Source of the DNA: an uncultured Prevotellaceae bacterium
GTDB lineage: Bacteria > Bacteroidota > Bacteroidia > Bacteroidales > Bacteroidaceae
Assembly (NCBI GenBank): GCA_902781315.1
Contig: CACZIT010000005.1
Location: 58,986 to 122,985 of the forward strand
DNA: 64,000 bases
Reading direction: 5' to 3'
The notes beneath the pieces were generated by a model, which was not told the DNA's origin, did not search any database, and worked only from the letters and a program-made list of their open reading frames with translations. The translations under genes were made by a program, and so were the position numbers. Positions 43,770 to 52,800 of the stretch are shown piece after piece (positions within the stretch are counted from its first letter, which is position 1; every line of letters starts with the position of its first letter).

Positions 43770-44261
43770 TCACGGCTGGTTTCTGTTCTGACGCTGTGAG
43801 CGACGTTCCATGCGCTGCTTTTCGGCAGCCTCATACTTCGCAAACTGCTCAGTAGTCATTATTTTCTTCAGTTCTCCGTTGTAGGCCTCACGATTGGCTT
43901 TCATCTCCTTCATGCGAGCCTCCATCTGTTCGCGGTTCGGACGCTCACCCTGCTGGCCATTGGCCTGCTGTGTGGCACCTGTCTGACCGTCTACACGCTG
44001 GCCGCCCTGACCGCCACGAGGTCCGCGCGGTCCCCTGGGGCCACCCATTTGCAACTTGCCTGCAAACTGCGTGTTCAGCTCCAGCAGCTTAGCCTGCTGG
44101 GCCTCGTCCAGCCCGTAGTCCTTCACCATGCGCTCGGTTTGCATCTTCACCATCTCGGCCTTGTCCATGTGGCGTCTCTGGCGCGGCCCGTTGTTGTCCT
44201 GGGCCATAGCTGTAGCCGACATCATCAGTACGGCTACCATTGTCAACATTACTTTCTTCAT
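43770..44261 (-). CDS. DUF4890-like exported protein
   Basis: 163 residues with a signal peptide (MKKVMLTMVAVLMMSATAMA) and a helical, charged mature part. A Gly/Arg/Pro-rich low-complexity stretch (GGPRGPRGPRGGQGGQR) sits between two helical segments, and MKANREAYNGELKKIMTTEQ closes the protein. This arrangement recalls DUF4890 proteins of Bacteroidales and, loosely, Spy/CpxP-type periplasmic chaperones. The start is the ATG at 44259-44261, with GAAAGGAAAC just upstream as a ribosome site; a longer frame upstream lacks a signal peptide. Confidence 0.75.
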   Translation of the reverse strand: MKKVMLTMVAVLMMSATAMAQDNNGPRQRRHMDKAEMVKMQTERMVKDYGLDEAQQAKLLELNTQFAGKLQMGGPRGPRGPRGGQGGQRVDGQTGATQQANGQQGERPNREQMEARMKEMKANREAYNGELKKIMTTEQFAKYEAAEKQRMERRSQRQNRNQP

Positions 44262-44368
44262 TGCTTGTTTCCTTTCTAAAATTTTAAATGTATGATCGTC
44301 GTTTTTGTGTTTAATTACTATAACTATGACGTGTCCTTTCGCCGAAAGTTTAATCCAACATAAAAAAA

Positions 44369-44401
44369 TTTGCACGTATCGAATAATTTTTTTACTTTTG
44401 C
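44369..44401 (+). promoter_or_regulatory. Promoter for the first DUF4230 gene
   Basis: TTTG at 44369-44372, 20 bases, then TACTTTTGC at 44393-44401; both boxes and spacing fit the Bacteroidota consensus. The ATG lies 35 bases downstream. Confidence 0.75.
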
Positions 44402-44436
44402 ATGATAATAGTAACATCCCATCAAAGCCCATAGCA

Positions 44437-45090
44437 ATGAAATATTTACGCAACCTGATTCTTTTCTTCCTGGTCGCAGCCACCGCGTGCACGTCCGACC
44501 AACAGCCGTCGGCACCTCAGGAGCCACAGCTGCCCGAACTGGTCATGCAGATACAAAAGCAGGCACGCCTCTACAGCACCGAGTGCCAAGTCCACAAAAT
44601 CATTTCCCACAACGATACCCAGCAACTGCTGGGCAGCATTCTTGGACAGCAGTTCTCCATCGACCTGCCGCTCGGCAAGCGCAGCGTCGCCATCCCCATC
44701 GATGCCACCGTGAAGGCCTACATCGACTTCAGCGAGTTCGACCAGAGCAACGTCAGCCGTCGCGGCGACCAGATAGAAATCATCCTGCCCGACCCGAAAC
44801 TGGAGATCACCTCCACGCGCATCAACCACGAAGAGGTGCGCCAGTATGTGCCGCTGCTGCGTCGCAACTTCACCGACGAAGAACTCACCCGCCTCGAACA
44901 TGCCGGACGCGAAGCCATCGTCAAAGACCTGCCACGGCTCAACCTCACCGAGACGGCCCGCCAGAACGCAGCACGTGCCCTCATACCGATGATTGCCCAG
45001 ATGGGGTTCCCTACCGACAACATCACCATCACCTTCCGCAAGCAATTCACCCCCACCGACATCACCTCTCTCCTGCAGTCGGGGAAGTAG
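44437..45090 (+). CDS. DUF4230-like lipoprotein
   Basis: 217 residues with a lipoprotein signal (LFFLVAATAC) and a mature domain like DUF4230 of Bacteroidota: YSTECQVHKIISH, then a strand-rich part with IEIILPDPKLEITSTRINHE and a helical end in which NAARALIPMIAQMGF precedes NITITFRK. Function is unknown. The start is ATG 44437 after the promoter; an earlier in-frame start lacks the signal. The next gene encodes a second member of the family. Confidence 0.75.
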   Translation: MKYLRNLILFFLVAATACTSDQQPSAPQEPQLPELVMQIQKQARLYSTECQVHKIISHNDTQQLLGSILGQQFSIDLPLGKRSVAIPIDATVKAYIDFSEFDQSNVSRRGDQIEIILPDPKLEITSTRINHEEVRQYVPLLRRNFTDEELTRLEHAGREAIVKDLPRLNLTETARQNAARALIPMIAQMGFPTDNITITFRKQFTPTDITSLLQSGK

Positions 45091-45231
45091 TTTTTGGAGA
45101 GAGTTGAGTGGAGTGAATAGGGAGAAGTGAATAGTTGATGATTTAAGTATCGGAAGTATGAACAAACAGCAACGAAGCGCCCCGAAACTTTTATTTACGA
45201 TTACTTTAGAAACTAGAAATCAGAAACCAGA

Positions 45232-45277
45232 CGCTCGCCACGAAGCGACGCTTTCGTAGCATAGCGGAGAAAGAACC
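45232..45277. repeat. Dispersed 46-bp intergenic word
   Basis: This segment, centred on GACGCTTTCGTAGCA followed by GCGGAGAAAGAACC, recurs at 62670-62717 with about five differences. It lies directly before the second DUF4230 gene and is non-coding. Confidence 0.75.
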
Positions 45278-45286
45278 AGAAACTAT

Positions 45287-45931
45287 ATGGCAAAAAGAAA
45301 AAAACAGGAAGAGTCCATTCTCGACATCTTGCGACTGCTCCTCAGCGGACTGTCGCGCACGGCGCTTGTCGTCATAGCCGTAGTCGCCGTCCTCCTCGTT
45401 GCCGGCGCAGCCTTCGTCTACTGGCTGCTGGGAAGCAACAATGCCTCTGTAGCCACCAAGGAGCACGTTGAACTGTCGCCCACGCAGATAGAACGCATCA
45501 AGGCCATCGGCCAATGGGAATTTCTCACCGTCAGCGACGAGGAACTCGTCGACACCGTGCGCCACGGTTTCTTCGGCGACGACGAACTCGTGCGCATCTA
45601 TACCGGCACCCTCCGACTGGGCATCGACATGGCCGACGTCGAAGAAGACTGGATCCGCACCGACGGCGACACCCTGCGCGTCATGCTGCCGCCCGTCCGT
45701 CTGCTCGACACAAACTTCATCGACGAGGCCTCGGCGCGCTCCTTCTACGAGAGTGGCCGTTGGACCCAGGCCGACCGCAAGGCGCTCGCCCGCAAGGCCC
45801 GCCAGAAGATGCTCGCCCGTTGCCTGACACCGCAGAACATCGCCTCTGCCGAGCAGAACGCCGCCGCCCAGTTCCACCAGATGCTGCGCGCGATGGGATT
45901 CCCCTACGTCAGCATCCGCTTCCGCCGGTAA
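45287..45931 (+). CDS. DUF4230-like membrane-anchored protein
   Basis: 214 residues. One N-terminal membrane segment (about 24-48, ALVVIAVVAVLLVAGAAFVYWLL) anchors a periplasmic domain related to the preceding lipoprotein: IKAIGQWEFLTVSDEELVDT, RVMLPPVRLLDTNF and the terminal AAAQFHQMLRAMGF then VSIRFRR. The two paralogues differ in anchoring (inner-membrane helix here, lipid there), so they may face each other across the periplasm; that is inference. Function unknown. Confidence 0.72.
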   Translation: MAKRKKQEESILDILRLLLSGLSRTALVVIAVVAVLLVAGAAFVYWLLGSNNASVATKEHVELSPTQIERIKAIGQWEFLTVSDEELVDTVRHGFFGDDELVRIYTGTLRLGIDMADVEEDWIRTDGDTLRVMLPPVRLLDTNFIDEASARSFYESGRWTQADRKALARKARQKMLARCLTPQNIASAEQNAAAQFHQMLRAMGFPYVSIRFRR

Positions 45932-45935
45932 GCCA

Positions 45936-45970
45936 GTTTCTAGTTTCTAGTTTCGAGTTTCAAGTTTCGA
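45936..45970. repeat. 7-bp low-complexity repeat
   Basis: Five heptamers in register: GTTTCTA twice, then GTTTCGA, GTTTCAA and GTTTCGA, just after the second DUF4230 gene. Confidence 0.8.
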
Positions 45971-46021
45971 TTATTCACCACTTATTACTCACTGCTCAGT
46001 TTCCTGAGTAATCATAAACGT

Positions 46022-46059
46022 AAGCGCCCGCCACTCGCATTCGAGCAGCAGGCGCTTTT
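46022..46059. terminator. Terminator after the DUF4230 pair
   Basis: AAGCGCC pairs with GGCGCTT across a 22-base loop that includes a small inner hairpin, and TTTT follows. Confidence 0.7.
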
Positions 46060-46076
46060 GCAGTTTATAGTATCGA

Positions 46077-46210
46077 GCTTCTAGTTTCTGGTTTCTAGTT
46101 TCTGGTTTCTAGTTTCTGGTTTCAAGTTTCTGGTTTCAAGTTTCTAGTTTAAACTCTAAACTATTCACTCTCAACTGACTCTAAACTCTAAACACTAAAC
46201 TCTAAACTCT
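46077..46210. repeat. 134-bp block of 7-bp words
   Basis: Heptamers alternating GTTTCTA and GTTTCTG (with GTTTCAA variants) run to about 46150, then change to AAACTCT-type words up to the end of the BspA-like gene. No coding potential. Confidence 0.85.
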
Positions 46211-46219
46211 TAAAAAGGT

Positions 46220-49200
46220 TTATTCCTTCCCCAGAATGATGTTCACCAGCTTCGTCACGTCAGCAATCGAAATGGTGCCGTCGCCGTTCACGTCGCCAAC
46301 ATTGGCCTCAGGCTCTGCCTCCACTACTTCCTTGAAATATCCTCTGTCGGCAGAGGATTTCCAGCCTTTCTCTGCATAGGCGTCCTTTGTTCCTGCTGGG
46401 ACGACGAGGACTGGAGGTTCAATCGTTGCAGAAGAATTACTGGTGAAAATATAATTATCGAAAGTCATAGAAGGAGTCTTGCTGTTCATGACAACTTTCT
46501 TCAATTGGTGACAGTTATTGAAAGCCCATCCACCTATATATGACACCTTTGCCGGAATATTAATTTCCTTTTTTCCTGAGCCACTAAACGTCCATCCACC
46601 AATCCCTGCGGTAGTTTCCGGAATGATGGTACTGTCGCAAGCTGCAATCAAATAATTATTACTTTTCTGAATGATTCCATTACAATTACTGCGGGAATCA
46701 TAAACCGTATTTTTAGGATCTACCACGATGCCGACCAAATATGAACCGGAGAAAACAGATTCGCCAATACTTGTAATTGTTTTCGGCACATAAACAGTCT
46801 TCAACCCAACACTGCCAAAGCAGTAGTTACCCAATTTAGTCACGCTGGACGGGAAGTTAATATGCTCCAATTTGTAACAAGTATAAAACGCATATTTGCC
46901 TATAGTCTGAATAGTTGAAGGTAAAACAACACTATTTAATTGATAGCAATTGTAGAAAGCGCGATCCTCAATATTTGTCAGTCCCGTGAAATACTGGAAT
47001 TCATCGAAGCTTGTAATAGTGCTATTCCTAAAGAACACCGACTTATTAGTCCCGCTGTCAATCAGCGTCGTCACCGCAGCCGCCTCGGCCTTCGAGAGTT
47101 CACCGTCGCGGTCGGTGTCCCAATTGGCTACGCAGATGCGCTTCACCTCGGCATCGGCAAACTCGATGATGTCGGCAGTGCTCTTCGTGAACTCTACTAC
47201 CCATGCACCACTGTTTATCAATGCGGCAAGGTCGGCTTGGCTGCCATCAAACGTGGCGCTGTAGTTGACGGCCGTTTCCGTCATGCTGCTATGCGTATAG
47301 TAGCTCGAGAGGTCGGTGTCGTTAAACTTTACTGTGAAGGTATATCCTTTGGGCACGGCCAAGGTGCTCGTCAGGTTGAAGCCAGAGACGATGGTAGGAT
47401 TGGCGGCGTCATCTACGAAAATGCCCTCGCGGTCGTCGTTGCTGAGATTCAGCCCGTCGGTCATGTTGCCTCCTGACATAGTGAAAGAGCCACCCTCGGC
47501 TTCGCCCTTCAATGCTGACGACCAAACGATTTGCTCTCCGCTCTTGAGTCCGATGACCCAGTTTGTGGCATCCAGATTCTCGAGGGGGATTGTGCCGGAA
47601 TAATAGTCCTCCGTAATGGGATTTCCATATTCATCCATATCTATATAGTCAGAGCCAAATTCTAAACTTGAGCTCACATCCACTCCATCGGCCATTACGA
47701 AGGGTATTCCCGTTCCGTTGATTCTGATAGCGATGCTCTTTGGCCCGTCAATAACGGTGTTCTCACCCGTTGTGAGCGTGTAGGTGTATGTGCCGTCGCG
47801 TTTGTCTGTGAGCTCAGCTGTCACCAATTGTCCGTCGCTTAACAGCGCCACATCCCACTTCTGCGTAGGCGGTATCTCTTTGAACACTACAGACAGGTTA
47901 GCATCGGCCATGGCCTGATATGAGAAAGTGCCATCCTCGTTGCTCTTGGCACGGTAGGTGTTGTCAAAATTGTTGAAATATACGCGCTCGAGCGTATAGC
48001 CCTCGTTGGGATAAATCAAGAGTTCTGGTGGCTGCTGGCTGTCTTTGAGCCAGCGAACGGAAGAGCGAGAGTTTGGGGTGATGAGGCTTAATGGCTGGGT
48101 ACTCCACAGGCAAGTGCCACCAGCGCTGCAGATAGCATATGCGTAATTGAATATGCTTTCGCCCTCAATGGCAATCTCGACATCATTGAGAAGGGGTGAA
48201 ATGGTGTAAGAATAATAGCTATAAGAATCGGTCACCCCTTCCGTCAGCACCATATCATCGAGGATCTCTACTCCGTTGAGTTTCACGCTCTTCACCAAAT
48301 AGTCGCTATAAAGTTTTGTCACATGGAAGGTGAAATCGGAATATTGCGCAGCCTGAATGTCTTTGCTGTTGACTAAATAGGTGGAGCTGTCGCCGATTTT
48401 TATGCGTCCATGACTAATGGAAATCTTGACAGTACGAGTGGGGTTAGTTTGCTCGGGCAATGGAAAAACGCCTTTAAAGTCAGACCATACAGCTGCATTT
48501 TTCTTCAAATCGTTGCATGTTGCTTCGCTTTCGTTCAAGAATACGTTGATGTTGTCCGCAGTGCTTGAGGAGTAGTTGCTCCAACTGTTGGCGAGCATTG
48601 GCGTTTGGGTCTTGAAGTATATCTCCGTTAGGCTCGGGCAGTCCAGACTATTCGTCTTTGTTTGTTTGTAACTGCCTTCAAACACAAGCTTCGTGAGTTG
48701 CTGACAGGATAAGCTCGCATCAAAAGTAGCATCTTCCTTAAACTCTACATTCTTACACGATGCAGCGGTAAGTGTTCCCTTTATATCTGCTTTTTTCATG
48801 AACACAATGCTCTGGCACGACGGTGCCGTGAGCTCTCCTGTCATCTCAACAGCAGGATTCACCGTCAGTTTGGTGATGCCATTGGCGGAAACGGATATCG
48901 GATTCCTCTTTATACTACTATAACTGCAATAGACGTTCACGTATTTTGGACCCGTAAAAAAGTTTCCGATATTAACACTTTGGGATGAACCACTTTGTGA
49001 AGTTTCTGGACTCATTCCAATAAAGGCTACCTTATAATTTATCCCTCCGTTGTTGACGGACTCGGGAATCACGACTTCTCCAGTAGCATTAATTTCTTTG
49101 ACAGAGGCGTAATATAGGGAATCTTTTAGATCCCGTTTATTCTCGACCCAGTCTCCCCAACTAACTTCTAGATAGCTTTCATATATTTTTTCTTCGTATA

Positions 49201-49345
49201 AGAGATAGGTAATGCCGTTTATGGTTACCGAGACAGGTGTGGTTGCCTCATAATAGTCCCATTTGTCAGAAAGTTCCACAGCCCACGCCCTTGGCATGAA
49301 CGCGATGGCCATCAGTATGGCCAGCAATAGTCTACACTGTTTCAT
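46220..49345 (-). CDS. Secreted BspA-like leucine-rich-repeat protein with dockerin-like C terminus
   Basis: 1041 residues. A signal peptide (ending about residue 22, PRAWA) leads into a strand-rich N-terminal part with BspA-type repeats near 90-280. The centre has beta-sandwich-like segments. An EF-hand-like loop (DTDRDGELSKAE) lies near 740, followed by BspA/LRR_5 repeats to about 1000 (IEDRAFYNCYQL, IGKYAFYTCYKL, LGNYCFGSVGL, IGESVFSGSYL). The last 26 residues, GDVNGDGTISIADVTKLVNI onward, are a dockerin-like Ca-binding motif. It is probably a surface or secreted adhesin; the ligand is unknown. Base use is more A/T-rich than its neighbours. Confidence 0.85.
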   Translation of the reverse strand: MKQCRLLLAILMAIAFMPRAWAVELSDKWDYYEATTPVSVTINGITYLLYEEKIYESYLEVSWGDWVENKRDLKDSLYYASVKEINATGEVVIPESVNNGGINYKVAFIGMSPETSQSGSSQSVNIGNFFTGPKYVNVYCSYSSIKRNPISVSANGITKLTVNPAVEMTGELTAPSCQSIVFMKKADIKGTLTAASCKNVEFKEDATFDASLSCQQLTKLVFEGSYKQTKTNSLDCPSLTEIYFKTQTPMLANSWSNYSSSTADNINVFLNESEATCNDLKKNAAVWSDFKGVFPLPEQTNPTRTVKISISHGRIKIGDSSTYLVNSKDIQAAQYSDFTFHVTKLYSDYLVKSVKLNGVEILDDMVLTEGVTDSYSYYSYTISPLLNDVEIAIEGESIFNYAYAICSAGGTCLWSTQPLSLITPNSRSSVRWLKDSQQPPELLIYPNEGYTLERVYFNNFDNTYRAKSNEDGTFSYQAMADANLSVVFKEIPPTQKWDVALLSDGQLVTAELTDKRDGTYTYTLTTGENTVIDGPKSIAIRINGTGIPFVMADGVDVSSSLEFGSDYIDMDEYGNPITEDYYSGTIPLENLDATNWVIGLKSGEQIVWSSALKGEAEGGSFTMSGGNMTDGLNLSNDDREGIFVDDAANPTIVSGFNLTSTLAVPKGYTFTVKFNDTDLSSYYTHSSMTETAVNYSATFDGSQADLAALINSGAWVVEFTKSTADIIEFADAEVKRICVANWDTDRDGELSKAEAAAVTTLIDSGTNKSVFFRNSTITSFDEFQYFTGLTNIEDRAFYNCYQLNSVVLPSTIQTIGKYAFYTCYKLEHINFPSSVTKLGNYCFGSVGLKTVYVPKTITSIGESVFSGSYLVGIVVDPKNTVYDSRSNCNGIIQKSNNYLIAACDSTIIPETTAGIGGWTFSGSGKKEINIPAKVSYIGGWAFNNCHQLKKVVMNSKTPSMTFDNYIFTSNSSATIEPPVLVVPAGTKDAYAEKGWKSSADRGYFKEVVEAEPEANVGDVNGDGTISIADVTKLVNIILGKE

Positions 49346-49427
49346 AGTCGTACTATTTTTTAAATGTTAGTAATTATTAATTCACGGATATTTTTATTCT
49401 TGTTTATTTTTACCAATTGTTCGGCTA

Positions 49428-49435
49428 CAAAGTTA
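49428..49435 (-). promoter_or_regulatory. -7 box for the BspA-like gene
   Basis: Minus strand TAACTTTG, 82 bases before the ATG, which leaves a long A/T-rich leader. No -33 TTTG at the right spacing. Confidence 0.5.
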
Positions 49436-49814
49436 GTTAATTATTCATTTACCCATTTGAATATTTGCGTCAAAGATTTGTATATTTGAAACGTTTTTCG
49501 GGATTTTCGCCACTTTTTCCTTTTTTCCACTTGCATTTTTGTATAATCCACAAAAAAAGGCCATCAATTCGTGCCACCCGTTTTCCGCCAGTATAATCAT
49601 CAAACATTTTTACAAAACATTACATCTACAACCCTTCTTCCACATCGTCCCGAATGCGTTTGCGCAAAAAAAGAGCAGCCGTACACGCCCTGCTGGGGCA
49701 TCATCTGATAACTCTGGGCCATGGGAAACAAGGACACAACTGAAACGGGAGGGGACTGCAGAGTGATTGCAAGGATATGGTCACTACATTTTCGGGCAAA
49801 AACACGCCTGCTCC
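49436..49814. other. Intergenic stretch with no supported gene
   Basis: About 380 bases between the divergent BspA-like and beta-galactosidase genes. A 75-codon frame at 49539-49766 has no signal, motif or promoter and looks chance. I see no repeat array here. Confidence 0.6.
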
Positions 49815-49847
49815 TTTGGCATTACGGAAAATTATTCGTAACTTTGG
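49815..49847 (+). promoter_or_regulatory. Promoter of the beta-galactosidase gene
   Basis: TTTG at 49815-49818, 20-base spacer, TAACTTTGG at 49839-49847: a full match to the Bacteroidota -33/-7 consensus, 32 bases before the ATG. Confidence 0.8.
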
Positions 49848-49879
49848 CAGCCAGAAACTAAAAACAAAGAAATACTAAC

Positions 49880-52800
49880 ATGAAAAAACGATTGTTTTCG
49901 TTGCTGCTGGTGGCTATGAGCACCTTGGCAGCATGGTCACAGAATCTGGAAGGGTTTGAGTATGGTAAGGCTACGGCGCCCGACGGCACCGAATGGCAGA
50001 GCCCCGAGCGGTTGGGCTACAACAAACTGCAGCCGCGGGCCTGCTTCACGTCGTTTGCCTCGGCTGAGGAGGCACGGCGCGTGCTGCCCGAGCACAGCAG
50101 TCGCCGGCTGAGCCTCGACGGCACGTGGAAGTTCCACTTCGCCAAGACGCCCGACGAGCGGCCTGCCGACTTCTTCCAACTGGCCTACGACTGCTCGGCG
50201 TGGGACGACATCAGCGTGCCTTCGTGTTGGAACCTCGTGGGCCTGCAGAAGGACGGAAGCCAGAAGTACGGCACCCCCATCTACGTGAACCAGCCCGTCA
50301 TCTTCTACCACCAGGTGAAGAAAGACGACTGGCGCGAGGGCGTGATGCGCACGCCGCCGACGAACTGGACCACCTACGAATACCGCAACGAGGTGGGTTC
50401 CTACCGCCGCACGTTCGACGTGCCGAAGGCGTGGAAGGGCCAGGAGCTGTTCGTGGAGTTCGACGGCGTAGATTCGTTCTTCTACCTCTGGGTGAACGGC
50501 CAGTACGTGGGTTTCTCGAAGAACTCGCGCGACGCTGCCCGCTTCGACATCACCCGCTATGCCCACGTGGGAGAGAACGTGATTGCCGTGGAGGTGTATC
50601 GCAACAGTGACGGCTCGTTCCTCGAGGCGCAGGACATGTTCCGCCTGCCGGGCATCTTCCGTTCGGTAAGCGTCTACGCCACGCCGAAGGTCCACATTCA
50701 GGACCTGCGTGCCAATGCCATGTGGTTAGGCAAGAAGGGCGCACTCAACATCGATACGCAGGTGAAGAACCTCACGGGCCACACCAAGGAATACAAAGTG
50801 CAGTACAGCCTCTATAAGAACCGCCTCTACAGCGACGAGAACGAACTCGTGGCAGGCCCCACGACGGCCGAGAACCTGCTGACCGGCATCACCGTGAAAC
50901 CTTGGACAGGCGAGGAGCCGCAGGTCTATGTGCTCGTGGCTGAGCTGAAAGATCACAAGGGCCGCACGACGGAAGCCGTGTCGACACAGATAGGTTTCCG
51001 TACGGTGCAGATTCTGGACACAGAGGCCGAAGCCGACGAGTTCGGACTGGCCGGCCGCTACTTCTACGTGAACGGCAAGCCGCTGAAGCTGAAGGGCGTG
51101 AACCGACACGAGACCAACCCCGAGCGCGGACATGCCATCACGCGCCAGCAGATGGAGGAAGAGGTGATGATGATGAAGCGTGCCAACATCAACCACGTGC
51201 GCACCAGTCACTATTCGAACGACCCATACTTCTATTATCTCTGCAACAAGTACGGCATCTACCTCGAGGCCGAGGCCAACCTGGAGAGCCACGAGTACTA
51301 CTACGGCGAGGCATCGCTCTCCCACCCCACGGAGTGGCGCGCTGCCCACGTGGCCCGCATGATGGAACTGGCGCGGGCCCGCGTGAACGACCCCTGCATC
51401 GTGATCTGGAGTCTGGGCAACGAGGCCGGTCCCGGCGACAACTTCAAGGCGAGCTATGCTGCGCTGAAGGCCCTCGACGTGACGCGCCCCGTGCAGTATG
51501 AGCGCAACAACGACATCGTCGACATGGGCTCCAACCAGTATCCTAGCGTGAGCTGGGTGCGCCAGGCCGTGAAGGGGCAGATGGGCATCAAGTATCCGTT
51601 CCACATCTCGGAGTATGCCCACTCGATGGGCAACGCCGTGGGCAACCTGCAGGACTACTGGGACGCCATCGAGTCGACGAACTTCTTCTGCGGCGGCGCC
51701 ATCTGGGACTGGATTGACCAGTCAATGATGAACTACACGAAGGACGGACGGCGCTACCTGGCCTACGGCGGCGACTTCGGCGATACGCCCAACGACGGGC
51801 AGTTTGTCATGAACGGCATCATCTTCGGCAACATGGAACCCAAGCCGCAGTACTACGAGGTGAAGAAGGTGTACCAGAACATCGCCGTGCAATGGGACTG
51901 CGCAGAGCATGAGGGAATCAACATCATCAACAAGAACTACTACACCGACGACCTGTCGGGCTACGAATGCCACTACAAGTTGCTGGCCGACGGCGAGGTG
52001 GTACGTGAAGGCATGCTCGACGTGGGCACCGTGGCACCGCGCTCGCTGAAATACTTGGAACTGCCCGACGAGCTGAAGGCCGACAAGCTTACCGACGGCC
52101 GCGAGTACTTCCTCAACATAGAGTTCCGCCTGAAGCACGACATGCCGTGGGCCAAGGCGGGCTACGTGCAGGCCGATGAGCAGCTGCTGCTGAAAGCGGC
52201 TAAAGGCTCACAGATAAAGAATGTGGAAGGCAACGTGAACATCGCCGAAGAAAATGGCAAGATTCTCGTCAGCGGAAACGGTTTCGACATGCAGTTCAGC
52301 AATGCCGATGGCAGCATCTGCAGCCTGAGCTACGGCGGCCAGAAAGTGTTTGAAGACGGCTGCGGCCCGAAGCTCGACGCCTTCCGCGCATGGGTGAACA
52401 ACGACAATTGGGTCTATCAGAACTGGTATCAGAACGGGCTCTACAACCTGCAGCATAAGGCTAAGAAGCATCAGGTGGTGAAGCACCTCGACGGTAGCGT
52501 TTCGGTGCTCTACAGCATTGAGAGCCAGGCACCCTACGGCGCACGCCTCGAGGGAGCCGACCGCAACTGGAAGCGCCTCGCTGAGCAGAAGGACAAGCCT
52601 TTCGGAGTGGATGACTTCAAGTTCACGCAAGACATTGTCTACACCATCAGCCCCGACGGAAGCATCGAGGTGGAAGCCGCCATCAACTCCAACAACGCGC
52701 AGCTCATCCTGCCGCGACTGGGCTACGTGATGAATACCCCGTCGGCTCTCAGCAACTTCCGCTACTACGGCCGCGGTCCCATCGACAACTATCCTGATCG

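Noticed and set aside
49539-49766. 75-codon frame in the gap before the beta-galactosidase gene
   Set aside because: No signal, motif, promoter or ribosome site; gap composition is non-coding.
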